Positions 8,784 to 17,277 of a stretch of DNA of 64,000 bases are shown here, piece after piece. Positions within the stretch are counted from its first letter, which is position 1, and each line of letters starts with the position of its first letter. The position numbers were made by a program, and so were the translations under genes. Source of the DNA: Clostridium sp. (GTDB lineage Bacteria > Bacillota > Clostridia > Oscillospirales > Acutalibacteraceae); assembly GCA_023663865.1 (NCBI GenBank), contig JAMPGU010000002.1, positions 1 through 64,000 on the forward strand, read 5' to 3'. The notes under the pieces were generated by a model. That model had not been told where the DNA came from. It searched no databases and saw only the letters and a program-made list of their open reading frames with translations.

Positions 8784-8812
8784 TTGACAGATACAAGATA
8801 TAGGTGTATATT
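8784..8812 (+). promoter_or_regulatory. Sigma-A promoter of rny
   Basis: TTGACA (8784-8789), a 17-bp spacer and TATATT (8807-8812), about 130 bases before the rny start. A second TTGACA at 8767-8772 has no good -10 partner. The rest of 8647-8943 is AT-rich and holds no ORF that I can support. Confidence 0.7.
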
Positions 8813-8943
8813 AATAAAGATGTTTTACATATTGTAATTATTTCTTTGTGATTTTATGTATTACATTTCTAATTGCATTTAAACTGTACCTTTTCTGATT
8901 GGTAAATTTCAAGAATTTTAAACAGAAGGAGGTGCTGTTAACT

Positions 8944-10503
8944 ATGGGTAGTAATATTATCATTCCAATAATTATTGGCGTTGTTTGCGCTGTTGTTTTT
9001 GGCGTTCTTGGATTTGTTATAGGCGGTGAACACCGCAGAAGAACCAGTGAAAAGGAAATTGGTTCTGCCACACAGGAGGCCACAAAAATAATTAACAATG
9101 CACTGGCTGAGGCTGAGGCTACTAAAAAGGCTAGACTCGTTGAAGCTAAGGATGAAATTCATAAACTTCGTTCTGATGCAGATAAAGAAATCCGCGAAAG
9201 AAGAAATGAAGTTCAAAGACAAGAATCTCGTTTAAACCAGCGAGAAGAATATCTTGACAAGCGTGCTGACTCCCTTGAGAGCAAAAATGAAGCTCTCAGC
9301 GATAAGCAAAAGCAGCTTGATGAAAAACTACTTGAAATTGACGGCATTAAGAAAAGTCAGTTTGATATGCTTGAGCGTATATCAGGACTTACACAGGAGG
9401 CAGCTAAAAAGCAGCTTCTTGCAAATCTTGAGGAAACTCTTGATACGGAAAAGAGCAAGCGAATTATGGAGCACGAGCAAATGATTCGCGACCAGAGTGA
9501 TGTCCTTGCCAGAGAAATTATAAGCACTGCGATTCAGCGCTGTGCTGCAGACCACACTGCTGAAACAACGGTATCTGTTGTTAATCTGCCTTCTGACGAA
9601 ATGAAGGGCAGAATTATCGGCCGTGAGGGTCGAAACATCCGCTCTATCGAGACAATTACAGGTGTTGAATTAATTATTGATGACACACCTGAAGCCATTA
9701 CAATCAGCTCCTTTGACCCTGTCAGAAGAGAGATTGCAAGACTTACTCTTGAACGTCTTATTCAGGATGGACGCATTCATCCCACAAAGATTGAAGAATA
9801 TTTTGAAAAGAGTACAAGAGAGGTTAACGCAGTCATTAAGCAGGAGGGTGAAAAGGCTGTATTATCAGCAAACTGCGGACAGCTTCATCCTGAGCTGGTT
9901 AAGCTTATCGGAAAACTTAAATACCGTACTTCTTATGGACAAAGTGTATTAAAGCACAGCTTGGAAGTATCTTATATTGCAGGCCTTATGGCAGCTGAAA
10001 TCGGTGCCGATGAAAGACAGGCAAGACGTGCAGGTCTTCTTCACGATATCGGTAAGGCGCTTGACCACGAGATGGAAGGCTCTCATATTGCACTTGGTGT
10101 TGAATTTGCAAGAAAGTATAAGGAAAATGAAAATATTGTTCATGCCATTGCCGCTCACCACGGTGAGATTGAATGCAAGACTGTAGTGGCTTGTCTCGTT
10201 CAGGCAGCTGACGCAGTATCTGCATCAAGACCCGGTGCAAGACGTGAAAATATTGAAAATTATATTAAACGTCTCCAGCAGCTTGAGGAAATCTCATTGA
10301 GCTTTGAAGGTGTTGAAAGAGCGTATGCTATCCAGGCAGGACGTGAAGTCAGAGTTATGGTTAAGCCAAATGTTATTGACGACAGCAGAATGCCGTATGT
10401 AGCGCACGAAATTGCGAAAAAGATTGAAAATGAGATGGAATATCCCGGACAGATTAAGGTTAATATTATCCGTGAATCCAGAGCATCTGACATTGCAAAA
10501 TAA
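8944..10503 (+). CDS. rny: Ribonuclease Y
   Basis: A 519-residue membrane-anchored endoribonuclease that initiates mRNA decay in Firmicutes. In order it has a membrane segment (about 5-27), a long charged coiled coil (about 30-190), a KH RNA-binding domain with [15 protein letters not shown] (about 215-230) and an HD hydrolase domain with [12 protein letters not shown] (about 360-372) plus AAHHGEIE. The ATG at 8944 is chosen because AGGAGGTG lies nine bases upstream and the membrane helix then begins at residue 5. An upstream in-frame start would add 15 residues with no ribosome site. Length is typical of the family. Confidence 0.96.
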   Translation: MGSNIIIPIIIGVVCAVVFGVLGFVIGGEHRRRTSEKEIGSATQEATKIINNALAEAEATKKARLVEAKDEIHKLRSDADKEIRERRNEVQRQESRLNQREEYLDKRADSLESKNEALSDKQKQLDEKLLEIDGIKKSQFDMLERISGLTQEAAKKQLLANLEETLDTEKSKRIMEHEQMIRDQSDVLAREIISTAIQRCAADHTAETTVSVVNLPSDEMKGRIIGREGRNIRSIETITGVELIIDDTPEAITISSFDPVRREIARLTLERLIQDGRIHPTKIEEYFEKSTREVNAVIKQEGEKAVLSANCGQLHPELVKLIGKLKYRTSYGQSVLKHSLEVSYIAGLMAAEIGADERQARRAGLLHDIGKALDHEMEGSHIALGVEFARKYKENENIVHAIAAHHGEIECKTVVACLVQAADAVSASRPGARRENIENYIKRLQQLEEISLSFEGVERAYAIQAGREVRVMVKPNVIDDSRMPYVAHEIAKKIENEMEYPGQIKVNIIRESRASDIAK

Positions 10504-10510
10504 GTATTAA

Positions 10511-10535
10511 AAGCCGACCCGTGTCGGCTTTTCTT
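10511..10535 (+). terminator. Intrinsic terminator after rny
   Basis: AAGCCGAC (10511-10518) pairs with GTCGGCTT (10523-10530) around a four-base loop, followed by TTCTT. Confidence 0.85.
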
Positions 10536-10623
10536 ATAGGCAAAATACACATATGCATTCTATGTCTGTGATATGCTGTGTGGAATTAAATTATATCAAC
10601 AGACGGAAAGGTTATTGGTAATT

Positions 10624-10917
10624 ATGATAAAACATATCGTTTGCTTTAAGCTGAAGGAAAACAGTGAGGAAATGTGCACGAAAACAGCGGACATCTTAAA
10701 GTCTATGAAAGGCAATGTTCCTCAGCTTATGGATATAGAGGTTGGAATTGATTTCCTTCATTCTCCAAGATCATACGATATCATTCTTCAGGTTACACTT
10801 GAAAATGCTGACAAATTAAATGAATATCAGAATGATCCTTACCACTGCAATATAGTCAAAAAGCATATGCACGCGGTTATGGAAAGTTCTGTAGCTATTG
10901 ACTACACCATTTTGTAA
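10624..10917 (+). CDS. Dabb-family stress-responsive alpha/beta barrel protein
   Basis: A 97-residue dimeric ferredoxin-like barrel protein. The Dabb family pattern is seen in MIKHIVCFKLKE at the start, the central D-I-E-V-G-I-D stretch and the C-terminal YDIILQVTLENADKLNEYQNDPYH segment. Many members are of unknown function and some act as small cyclases or stress proteins, so no reaction is assigned. The ATG at 10624 is preceded by GGAAAGG. An earlier in-frame start would add a stretch unlike the family. It sits alone between two terminators. Confidence 0.85.
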   Translation: MIKHIVCFKLKENSEEMCTKTADILKSMKGNVPQLMDIEVGIDFLHSPRSYDIILQVTLENADKLNEYQNDPYHCNIVKKHMHAVMESSVAIDYTIL

Positions 10918-10934
10918 AAAAATATTGTGAAACG

Positions 10935-10981
10935 AATGATGATATGCACCTCAGGTTTATGAGAGCATATCATCATTTTTG
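10935..10981 (+). terminator. Intrinsic terminator after the Dabb gene
   Basis: A perfect 13-bp stem (10935-10947 with 10965-10977) followed by TTT. It insulates the exopolysaccharide operon from upstream transcription. Confidence 0.8.
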
Positions 10982-11050
10982 TCTTACGGCATTTTATTTT
11001 GTACATCAGCTAAGATAGAAATAAGCCTTTTATTCCAAATTTCGACAGTT

Positions 11051-11115
11051 TACAATTAATTAATATTATATAATTAATTATATTAATTGACATCGAGCAA
11101 CTGGACTGGTATAAT
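11051..11115 (+). promoter_or_regulatory. Consensus promoter of the exopolysaccharide operon with AT-rich upstream element
   Basis: TTGACA (11087-11092), a 17-bp spacer and TATAAT (11110-11115), both exact consensus, 45 bases before the first gene. Immediately upstream lies a run of only A and T built from repeated AATTAATTA and TATTAATT units with partial inverted symmetry (about 11052-11088). This could be an UP element or an operator. It is the only clear promoter seen for the following 23 kb. Confidence 0.85.
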
Positions 11116-11159
11116 AACCTTGTATAATTGTACATTTTAATGCAATTTTGGAGGAAATT

Positions 11160-11942
11160 ATGGAAGAAAACAAAGAAATTGAAATTGACCTGAAAAAGAC
11201 GTTTTTAATGCTGAAAAAAAAGGCAATTATAATTGTCATTATTGCTTTTATCGGTGCTGCATTGGCAGGTAGCTTTACAAAGTTTTTTATAACCCCGCAA
11301 TATACAGCTGCCGTAAAAATGTATGCCTGGAGTAACAGTGACAACATTATAGGCTCAACCGGCAGCATATCACGAAACGACTACGAAACTTCACAGATGC
11401 TTGTTAATACGTATCTTGAGGTTATCAACAGTGACACCCTTGCAGAAAAGGTTGCCAATGAGCTTGGGAACAGACTTACCGCTGCTGAAATTAAAAGTAT
11501 GATGAGCTGCTCTCAGGTGCAAGATACAATTGCTTTCCAGATCAGCGTCACCAGTCCTGATCCTGAGGAAGCCAAAGAGATCGTAAATATCATAGCCGAT
11601 ACTTGCCCTGATGTAATTGTTAAGGTGCTTAAAGTCGGCGGTGTAGAGGTAATTGACTATGCCAAGACCCCTACCCATCCGTCATCACCGAATTTAAAGA
11701 AAAATCTTGTAATCGGATTTATGGCAGGATTTGCGATTTCCTTTGTTATTTTCTTCATTAAAGAGCTGTTTGATACAAGCATCAATGACGAAGAGGATCT
11801 CAAGAAGGAATTTGATATTCCTATCATCGGAACAGTTCCGCGGCTGCTTCCTGTTACTGAAAAAAATAAAGCCGAGGATACTGCCGAGCATTTAGCACCG
11901 CCGCAACCCGCAATAGCACATGACCGAAAGGAGGACAAGTAA
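11160..11942 (+). CDS. Wzz/CpsC-type polysaccharide co-polymerase
   Basis: A 260-residue membrane protein of the chain-length-determinant (Wzz) family that also activates the partner tyrosine kinase in Gram-positive systems. It has a cytoplasmic N-terminus, a first membrane segment (about 22-41), an extracellular region (about 42-175), a proline-containing PTHPSSPNLKKN hinge and a second membrane segment (about 180-200), then a ~60-residue cytoplasmic tail. The ATG at 11160 is chosen because GGAGG stands five bases before it. It is the first gene of the operon and is followed at once by the kinase gene. Confidence 0.92.
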   Translation: MEENKEIEIDLKKTFLMLKKKAIIIVIIAFIGAALAGSFTKFFITPQYTAAVKMYAWSNSDNIIGSTGSISRNDYETSQMLVNTYLEVINSDTLAEKVANELGNRLTAAEIKSMMSCSQVQDTIAFQISVTSPDPEEAKEIVNIIADTCPDVIVKVLKVGGVEVIDYAKTPTHPSSPNLKKNLVIGFMAGFAISFVIFFIKELFDTSINDEEDLKKEFDIPIIGTVPRLLPVTEKNKAEDTAEHLAPPQPAIAHDRKEDK

Positions 11943-11943
11943 T

Positions 11944-12714
11944 ATGGCATTGTTTAACAAAAACAAGAAGAAAATCAAATCAAAAGGCTTTTCCAGGGAA
12001 GACCAAAATAAAATGTTGTGTACCGACTCTCCTTTTGTTGTTAAAGAGGCATATAACGCAATCAGAACAAACTTACTTTTCTCACAGCAGGGAGAAAAGT
12101 GTCCGGTATTCATAATTACAAGCTCTACTGCTAACAATGGTAAATCCATTAATGCAATAAATATGGCAATTTCTTTTGCGCAAATGGGTAAAAGAACACT
12201 GCTGATTGACAGTGATATGCGTAACCCAACCGTACACCGTATGTTCTCTATACCGGTAAAAAACGGTCTGTCCGAAATTCTTGCCGGACTTACAGACAAT
12301 ATTACTGTATCAAAAACAGATGTTGAAAATTTATCGGTGCTTACTGCCGGTAAAATTCCTCCAAACCCTACAGAGCTTTTATCCTCTTCCAGAATGGATA
12401 AGCTGATTGATTTTGTTAAAGCACATTATGACTGTGTATTTATTGATACCCCTCCGGTTAATTTGGTTACTGACGCAACCGCCTTTTCAACAAAGGCTAC
12501 CGGCTACATTTTAGTCGTTAAGTCTGAAACCACAGACATTCAGGAGTTAAAGGTAGCAGTCACTACATTAGAGCAGATTGAAGCAAACATTGTCGGCTTC
12601 GTGTTAAATGATGTAAATGCTACCGGAAAGAAATATTATTCCTACTACAAACGAGGATATCGATACAAATACAGCTACAACTATAATTATAATTATTCAT
12701 ACAATTACAAATAA
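11944..12714 (+). CDS. Bacterial tyrosine kinase of the CpsD/CapB type
   Basis: A 256-residue BY-kinase that phosphorylates tyrosines in its own tail and controls polymer assembly together with the Wzz partner. Walker A variant SSTANNGKS is at 60-68, Walker A' LLIDSDMR at 86-93 and Walker B CVFIDTPP at 164-171. The last 26 residues are an exceptional tyrosine tail with 13 tyrosines alternating with S, N, K and R. The ATG at 11944 is preceded by AAAGGAGG, which overlaps the end of the previous gene. The usual third partner, a CpsB/YwqE phosphatase, is not in the operon. Confidence 0.94.
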   Translation: MALFNKNKKKIKSKGFSREDQNKMLCTDSPFVVKEAYNAIRTNLLFSQQGEKCPVFIITSSTANNGKSINAINMAISFAQMGKRTLLIDSDMRNPTVHRMFSIPVKNGLSEILAGLTDNITVSKTDVENLSVLTAGKIPPNPTELLSSSRMDKLIDFVKAHYDCVFIDTPPVNLVTDATAFSTKATGYILVVKSETTDIQELKVAVTTLEQIEANIVGFVLNDVNATGKKYYSYYKRGYRYKYSYNYNYNYSYNYK

Positions 12715-12729
12715 AAAGCAGGTGTTCCA

Positions 12730-14226
12730 ATGAACAAACGAAGCAGAATTCAATCCTTCCTTGAATTCTCCAGTGGATTGTTAGCATTATTATTGGCAAA
12801 TGTTTTCTGCTATATATTATTTACTGAATTCATACCAAAAATATTGACATATGAAACAAAAGAGTGGTGCTCATACGTATATTATTTATTGGCATCATTC
12901 CTATTTGTTTTCCTATGCTTTTATTCAAAATTGAATATTACCCAAAGAAGCAGACCCAGAGAACTTCTCTCAACACTGAGAAACTGCGTTTTGACCTATG
13001 TATCTCTTGCTGTAATATTGCTTATCACAAAAAATGAGATTGTTGAGTCGAGATATCTGTTTATAAGCAGCTTCTTTACATATTTTGCACTCAATTTACT
13101 TCTCAGATACGTTACTAAGAAATATATGCTGAAGAAGATTACAAACAGCAGCTATGCAACACAGACAGGCGTTATTACAACATATGACAGAGCGATAGAC
13201 TTTATTCCCACAATAAAATTTGACTGGTCTAAAAACATTAAGGCAATCGCTCTTGCTGATGCTGTTTATGATGGCAGCAGCTACAGATGCAGAAGCTCTG
13301 CAAAAAGCAATAACGGAAGTGTTATTACCGAGCAAATGGAAGCTGTAGAAAGCATCTATGATATCCCTGTTGTTGCCAATAAGGATAATCTTATGGGGTG
13401 GATCAGAACCGCCTCCCTTGATGAGGTATATATCAATCTGACTATAGACGAAAGCGAAGATTTTATTGAGCAAATTGAAGAGCTGGAGGATATGGGAATT
13501 ACGGTTCACGTGAATATCCCTACCCTTGAAAAAATCGTTGAAAACAGTAAATTCGACAATATCAGCTGCGTGGTGAACTCCGGATATCCGATAGCTACCT
13601 TTGCTCCTGCCGTACATAGTGACAAAGAGCTTTTTGCAAAACGCATACTGGACTTAATCGGAGGTATAGTCGGATGTATCATATCCTTGCCGATTATACT
13701 GATAACAGCTATACCGCTGCTGTTGGAATCCCCCGGTCCGCTGATTTTCAAGCAGCAAAGAATAGGCAAAAACGGACGTGTATTCAATATTTACAAGCTT
13801 CGCTCTATGTATGCAGATGCTGAGGAACGTAAAAAAGCGCTTATGGATCAAAATAAAATGGAGGGCTTTATGTTCAAAATGGATGATGATCCGCGTATTA
13901 CAAAGGTCGGAAAAATCATACGTAAGTTCAGCATTGACGAGCTTCCCCAATTTTGGAATGTGGTTAAGGGTGATATGAGCCTTGTAGGCACTCGCCCGCC
14001 AACCATAGATGAATTTGAAAAATATGAGAGTCACCATAAAAGACGTCTGTCACTTAAACCGGGCATTACAGGTCTGTGGCAGGTATCAGGTCGGTCTGAT
14101 ATTCAGGATTTTGAAGAGGTTGTTAACCTTGACTGTGAATATATTGACAACTGGTCTTTGGGACTTGACATAAAGATATTATTCAAAACAATTGGTGTTG
14201 TTCTCACCCATAAGGGCGCAGAATAA
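12730..14226 (+). CDS. Polyprenyl-phosphate sugar-1-phosphate transferase (initiating transferase)
   Basis: A 498-residue initiating glycosylphosphotransferase (WbaP/WcaJ class). It loads the first sugar phosphate onto undecaprenyl phosphate to start each repeat unit. Four N-terminal membrane segments (about 10-135) are followed by a soluble nucleotide-binding-like region and a fifth hydrophobic segment (about 308-330). The catalytic domain has FKQQRIGKNGRVFNIYKLRSM, a DELPQFWNVVKGDMSLVGTRP block and KPGITGLWQVSGR. The sugar (glucose, galactose or an amino sugar) cannot be told. Its stop codon overlaps the next gene's first possible ATG by one base. Confidence 0.94.
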   Translation: MNKRSRIQSFLEFSSGLLALLLANVFCYILFTEFIPKILTYETKEWCSYVYYLLASFLFVFLCFYSKLNITQRSRPRELLSTLRNCVLTYVSLAVILLITKNEIVESRYLFISSFFTYFALNLLLRYVTKKYMLKKITNSSYATQTGVITTYDRAIDFIPTIKFDWSKNIKAIALADAVYDGSSYRCRSSAKSNNGSVITEQMEAVESIYDIPVVANKDNLMGWIRTASLDEVYINLTIDESEDFIEQIEELEDMGITVHVNIPTLEKIVENSKFDNISCVVNSGYPIATFAPAVHSDKELFAKRILDLIGGIVGCIISLPIILITAIPLLLESPGPLIFKQQRIGKNGRVFNIYKLRSMYADAEERKKALMDQNKMEGFMFKMDDDPRITKVGKIIRKFSIDELPQFWNVVKGDMSLVGTRPPTIDEFEKYESHHKRRLSLKPGITGLWQVSGRSDIQDFEEVVNLDCEYIDNWSLGLDIKILFKTIGVVLTHKGAE

Positions 14227-14243
14227 TGCAGATAGGACAAAAA

Positions 14244-15365
14244 ATGAAAATTGCTATGATAGGCCACAAAAGAATACCCTCACGCGAAGGCGGTATTGAA
14301 ATCGTTGTTGACGAGCTGTCCAGTGAGCTTGTTAAACGGGGGCATACTGTTGTTGCCTATAACCGCAAGGGTCATCACGTATCCGGATCAAAATTTGAAA
14401 CTGCAAACCAAAAAGAGCATAACGGTGTTCAGCTGAAAACCGTATTCACCTTTGAAAGCAGCAAGCTCAATGCAATTGTATACAGTATTTTAGCTGCAGT
14501 CAGAGCAAGCTTCAGTCGATTTGATGTGGTTCACTTTCATGCCGAAGGGCCATCCGCAATGTGCTGGCTTCCAAAGCTGTTTGGAAAAAGAGTGATTGTT
14601 ACTATTCACGGCCTTGACTGGCAGCGCTCCAAATGGGGCGGATTTGCCACAAAATTCTTAAAATTCGGAGAAAAGATGGCAGCAAAGCATGCCGATGAAG
14701 TTATTGTCCTTTCAAAAAACGTTCAAAAATATTTTCTTGACACATACAACAGAAAAACCGTTTTCATCCCAAATGGTATATCAAAAGCAGAGCCTGCGGA
14801 TGACCATATCATCAGCGAAAAGTATGCAATTACCAAGGACAGCTACATTCTTTTTCTTGGCAGAATTGTGCCTGAAAAAAGAGTGCTCAGCCTTATAAAT
14901 GCCTATAAGAAACTGGACACAGATAAAAAGCTGGTTATTGCAGGCGGCTCAAGCCATACCGATGAATATATGAAAGAGGTTAAATATCAGGCAAAGAATA
15001 ATCCGAATATTATCCTTACTGATTTTGTTCAGGGTGAGGTTCTAAAAGAGCTGTACGCAAATGCTTATATATATTGCCTGCCCAGTGATTTAGAGGGTAT
15101 GCCTCTCAGTCTGCTTGAAGCTATGAGCTATGGCAACTGCTGTCTCACCTCTGACATTCCGGAATGTACCGAGGTTTGCGAGGATAAAGCAGAAGCATTT
15201 GAAAAGGGTAATGAAAAGGACCTGCAGTCAAAGCTGCAAAAGCTGATTGATAACCCTCAGCTTGTTGCCGGCTACAAGCTGAATGCAAGCAGTTTCATAT
15301 GCAGTAAATATAATTGGCAGTCTGTTGTTGACGAAACATTAAAGCTATATCAGGTGAGCAAATGA
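14244..15365 (+). CDS. Glycosyltransferase, GT4 family with DUF1972-like N-terminus
   Basis: A 373-residue GT-B glycosyltransferase. The N-terminal MKIAMIGHKRIPSREGGIE segment resembles the DUF1972 region found in rhamnosyltransferase-like GT4 enzymes. The C-terminal half has IPNGI, LFLGRIVPEKR and PSDLEGMPLSLLEAMSYG, the donor-binding E-x7-E region. It probably adds a sugar from a nucleotide donor to the lipid-linked repeat unit at the cytoplasmic membrane face. The start is uncertain: the ATG at 14244 has an AGGA site, while the ATG at 14226 overlaps the previous stop codon and would add six residues. Confidence 0.88.
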   Translation: MKIAMIGHKRIPSREGGIEIVVDELSSELVKRGHTVVAYNRKGHHVSGSKFETANQKEHNGVQLKTVFTFESSKLNAIVYSILAAVRASFSRFDVVHFHAEGPSAMCWLPKLFGKRVIVTIHGLDWQRSKWGGFATKFLKFGEKMAAKHADEVIVLSKNVQKYFLDTYNRKTVFIPNGISKAEPADDHIISEKYAITKDSYILFLGRIVPEKRVLSLINAYKKLDTDKKLVIAGGSSHTDEYMKEVKYQAKNNPNIILTDFVQGEVLKELYANAYIYCLPSDLEGMPLSLLEAMSYGNCCLTSDIPECTEVCEDKAEAFEKGNEKDLQSKLQKLIDNPQLVAGYKLNASSFICSKYNWQSVVDETLKLYQVSK

Positions 15366-16576
15366 AAATTCTAATGGTAAATAAATTTCTGTACCCGAAC
15401 GGAGGGTCAGAAACATATATGTTCAAATTAGGCGACTATCTGAAATCATTGGGCCATCAGGTGCAGTACTTTGGCATGGAGCATGAAAACAGATGTGTAA
15501 ATAACCATGCTGAGCAGTATACATCTGCTATGGACTTTCACAATGCCAAAGCAATAGACAAAATAAAATATTCCTTTAAAACCATTTATTCTTCAGAAGC
15601 GAGAAAAAAAATAAAAATTGTTTTAGAGGACTTTAAGCCTGATATTGTTCATTTAAATAACATTAATTTTCAGCTCACTCCGTCAATCATTTACGAAATA
15701 AAAAAACATAATATCCCGATTGTTCAAACCGTTCACGATGTGCAGATTGCCTGCCCGAATCACAGAATGTATATAGAGCATAAGGAGGAGATTTGCTCCA
15801 AATGCCTTGGCGGTGATTATTCAAACTGCTTGAAGGAAAAATGTGTGCAGGGCTCAACCATGAAAAGTGCAATCGCCATGCTGGAATCAAAATATTATCA
15901 CAAAAAAGATACATACAGTCTTGTTGACAGATACATATGCCCCAGCAGCTTTATGGCAAAAACGATTGAAAAAGGCGGCGTAAATAAAAATCGAATTCAC
16001 GTTTTGTGCAATTTCAGTGAAAAACCAACTATAGATTTAGAAAAGAATGCATCCTCAAAATATGCCGTGTATTTCGGCAGACTGAGTATTGAAAAGGGAA
16101 TAAAAACACTTGTTGAGGTATGCAAAAGCCTTCCGGACATCAAATTTGTTTTTGTAGGAAATGGTCCGCTGAGAGAGCAGTGCGAGGGCATAGATAATGT
16201 CTTTTGTGCCGGTTTCAAATCCGGTGATGAACTCAGCGAAATAATAAAAAATGCAGCCTTTTCGATAGCACCCTCAGAGTGTCACGAAAACTGTCCTATG
16301 TCCATTATTGAATCAAAAGCACTCGGCACACCGGTAATCGGTTCAAATCTTGGCGGTATACCTGAGCTTATTGATGAGGGCAAAACAGGTCTTATCTTTG
16401 AAGCAGGCAACCAACAGCAGCTTGCCGAGAAGCTGACCTATCTGTATAACAATGATGAACTGCTTGCACAGATGAGCAAAAACTGCATTGAATCAAATAC
16501 AAACACCATTGATGTTTATACAGATGATTTAATGAAAATATATAATGAACTTTTAACGGAGCAGAAAAATGGTTAA
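15362..16576 (+). CDS. Glycosyltransferase, GT4 family
   Basis: A 404-residue GT-B glycosyltransferase. It opens with the acceptor-side MVNKFLYPNGGSETY glycine motif typical of GT4, and later has VYFGRLSIEKGIKTL (about 240) and APSECHENCPMSIIESKALGTPVIGSN (about 300), the donor-binding site. A cluster of cysteines around 138-160 (CPNHRMY...CSKCLGG...C) looks like a small zinc-binding insert, as seen in some GT4 enzymes of this subgroup. Its ATG overlaps the previous stop (ATGA), indicating translational coupling. Sugar specificity is unknown. Confidence 0.9.
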   Translation: MKILMVNKFLYPNGGSETYMFKLGDYLKSLGHQVQYFGMEHENRCVNNHAEQYTSAMDFHNAKAIDKIKYSFKTIYSSEARKKIKIVLEDFKPDIVHLNNINFQLTPSIIYEIKKHNIPIVQTVHDVQIACPNHRMYIEHKEEICSKCLGGDYSNCLKEKCVQGSTMKSAIAMLESKYYHKKDTYSLVDRYICPSSFMAKTIEKGGVNKNRIHVLCNFSEKPTIDLEKNASSKYAVYFGRLSIEKGIKTLVEVCKSLPDIKFVFVGNGPLREQCEGIDNVFCAGFKSGDELSEIIKNAAFSIAPSECHENCPMSIIESKALGTPVIGSNLGGIPELIDEGKTGLIFEAGNQQQLAEKLTYLYNNDELLAQMSKNCIESNTNTIDVYTDDLMKIYNELLTEQKNG

Positions 16577-17261
16577 ATTCGTTTCAAAGCTAATAAGCAA
16601 AATTAAACACAGAGAATATCATATAGACGAAAACATAACCTCTTCAGATTTAATGGGAATTGTTTTTTCAAGAATGATTATGCTCATCAGAGGTCTATTC
16701 TGCAAGGCAGGCTTCAAGTCCTCTGGAAAAATTGCATTTATCGGTAAGCGTGTTAAAATCCAATCAAAGAAGCATATTCAGTGCGGCTCAGGTCTTACGA
16801 TTGAGGATGGCTGCTTTATCAATGCACTTTGCAAGGGCGGAGTAAAAATCGGTGATAACTTCTCACTGGGTAAGAATAGTATCATTGAATGCACAGGCGT
16901 TATCCGAGAGCTTGGAGAAAGTCTTGAGATTGGTGATAATGTAGGAATCGCTGCAAACGCTTTTATTTCAGTCAGAGGAGATGTCAAAATCGGCAACTCC
17001 ACCATTTTCGGACCGGGCGTAAAAATCTTTTCTGAAAACCATATTTTTGCCGACAGAGATACACCTATTTATCTTCAGGGTGCATCCAGAAAGGGCGTAG
17101 AAATTGGAGAGGACTGCTGGATTGGTGCAAATGCAGTTATTCTTGACGGTGTAAAAATCGGCAAAGGCTGTGTAGTAGCAGCCGGAGCTGTTGTAAATAA
17201 GGACTTTGATGATTATTCAGTAATCGGCGGTGTACCCGCAAAGGTTATTTCAAACAGATAA
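16569..17261 (+). CDS. Left-handed beta-helix acyltransferase (acetyltransferase family)
   Basis: A 230-residue hexapeptide-repeat acyltransferase. A ~60-residue N-terminal extension is followed by repeated [LIV]-G-x4 turns (IGDNFSLGKNS, IGDNVGIAANAF, IGNSTIFGPGV, IGEDCWIGANAVIL, IGKGCVVAAGAVV). The active-site region contains SENHIFADRD, with the histidine expected for acetyl-CoA-dependent O-acetylation. The C-terminal IGGVPAKVI is the usual ending of the family. It starts eight bases inside the preceding glycosyltransferase gene. It most likely O-acetylates a sugar of the exopolysaccharide. Confidence 0.9.
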   Translation: MVKFVSKLISKIKHREYHIDENITSSDLMGIVFSRMIMLIRGLFCKAGFKSSGKIAFIGKRVKIQSKKHIQCGSGLTIEDGCFINALCKGGVKIGDNFSLGKNSIIECTGVIRELGESLEIGDNVGIAANAFISVRGDVKIGNSTIFGPGVKIFSENHIFADRDTPIYLQGASRKGVEIGEDCWIGANAVILDGVKIGKGCVVAAGAVVNKDFDDYSVIGGVPAKVISNR

Positions 17262-17277
17262 AGAGGTTGGTTAAGCT

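Noticed and set aside
13096..13617. A 173-codon open frame on the minus strand.
   Set aside because: It is antisense to the initiating glycosylphosphotransferase gene in the middle of a continuous plus-strand operon.
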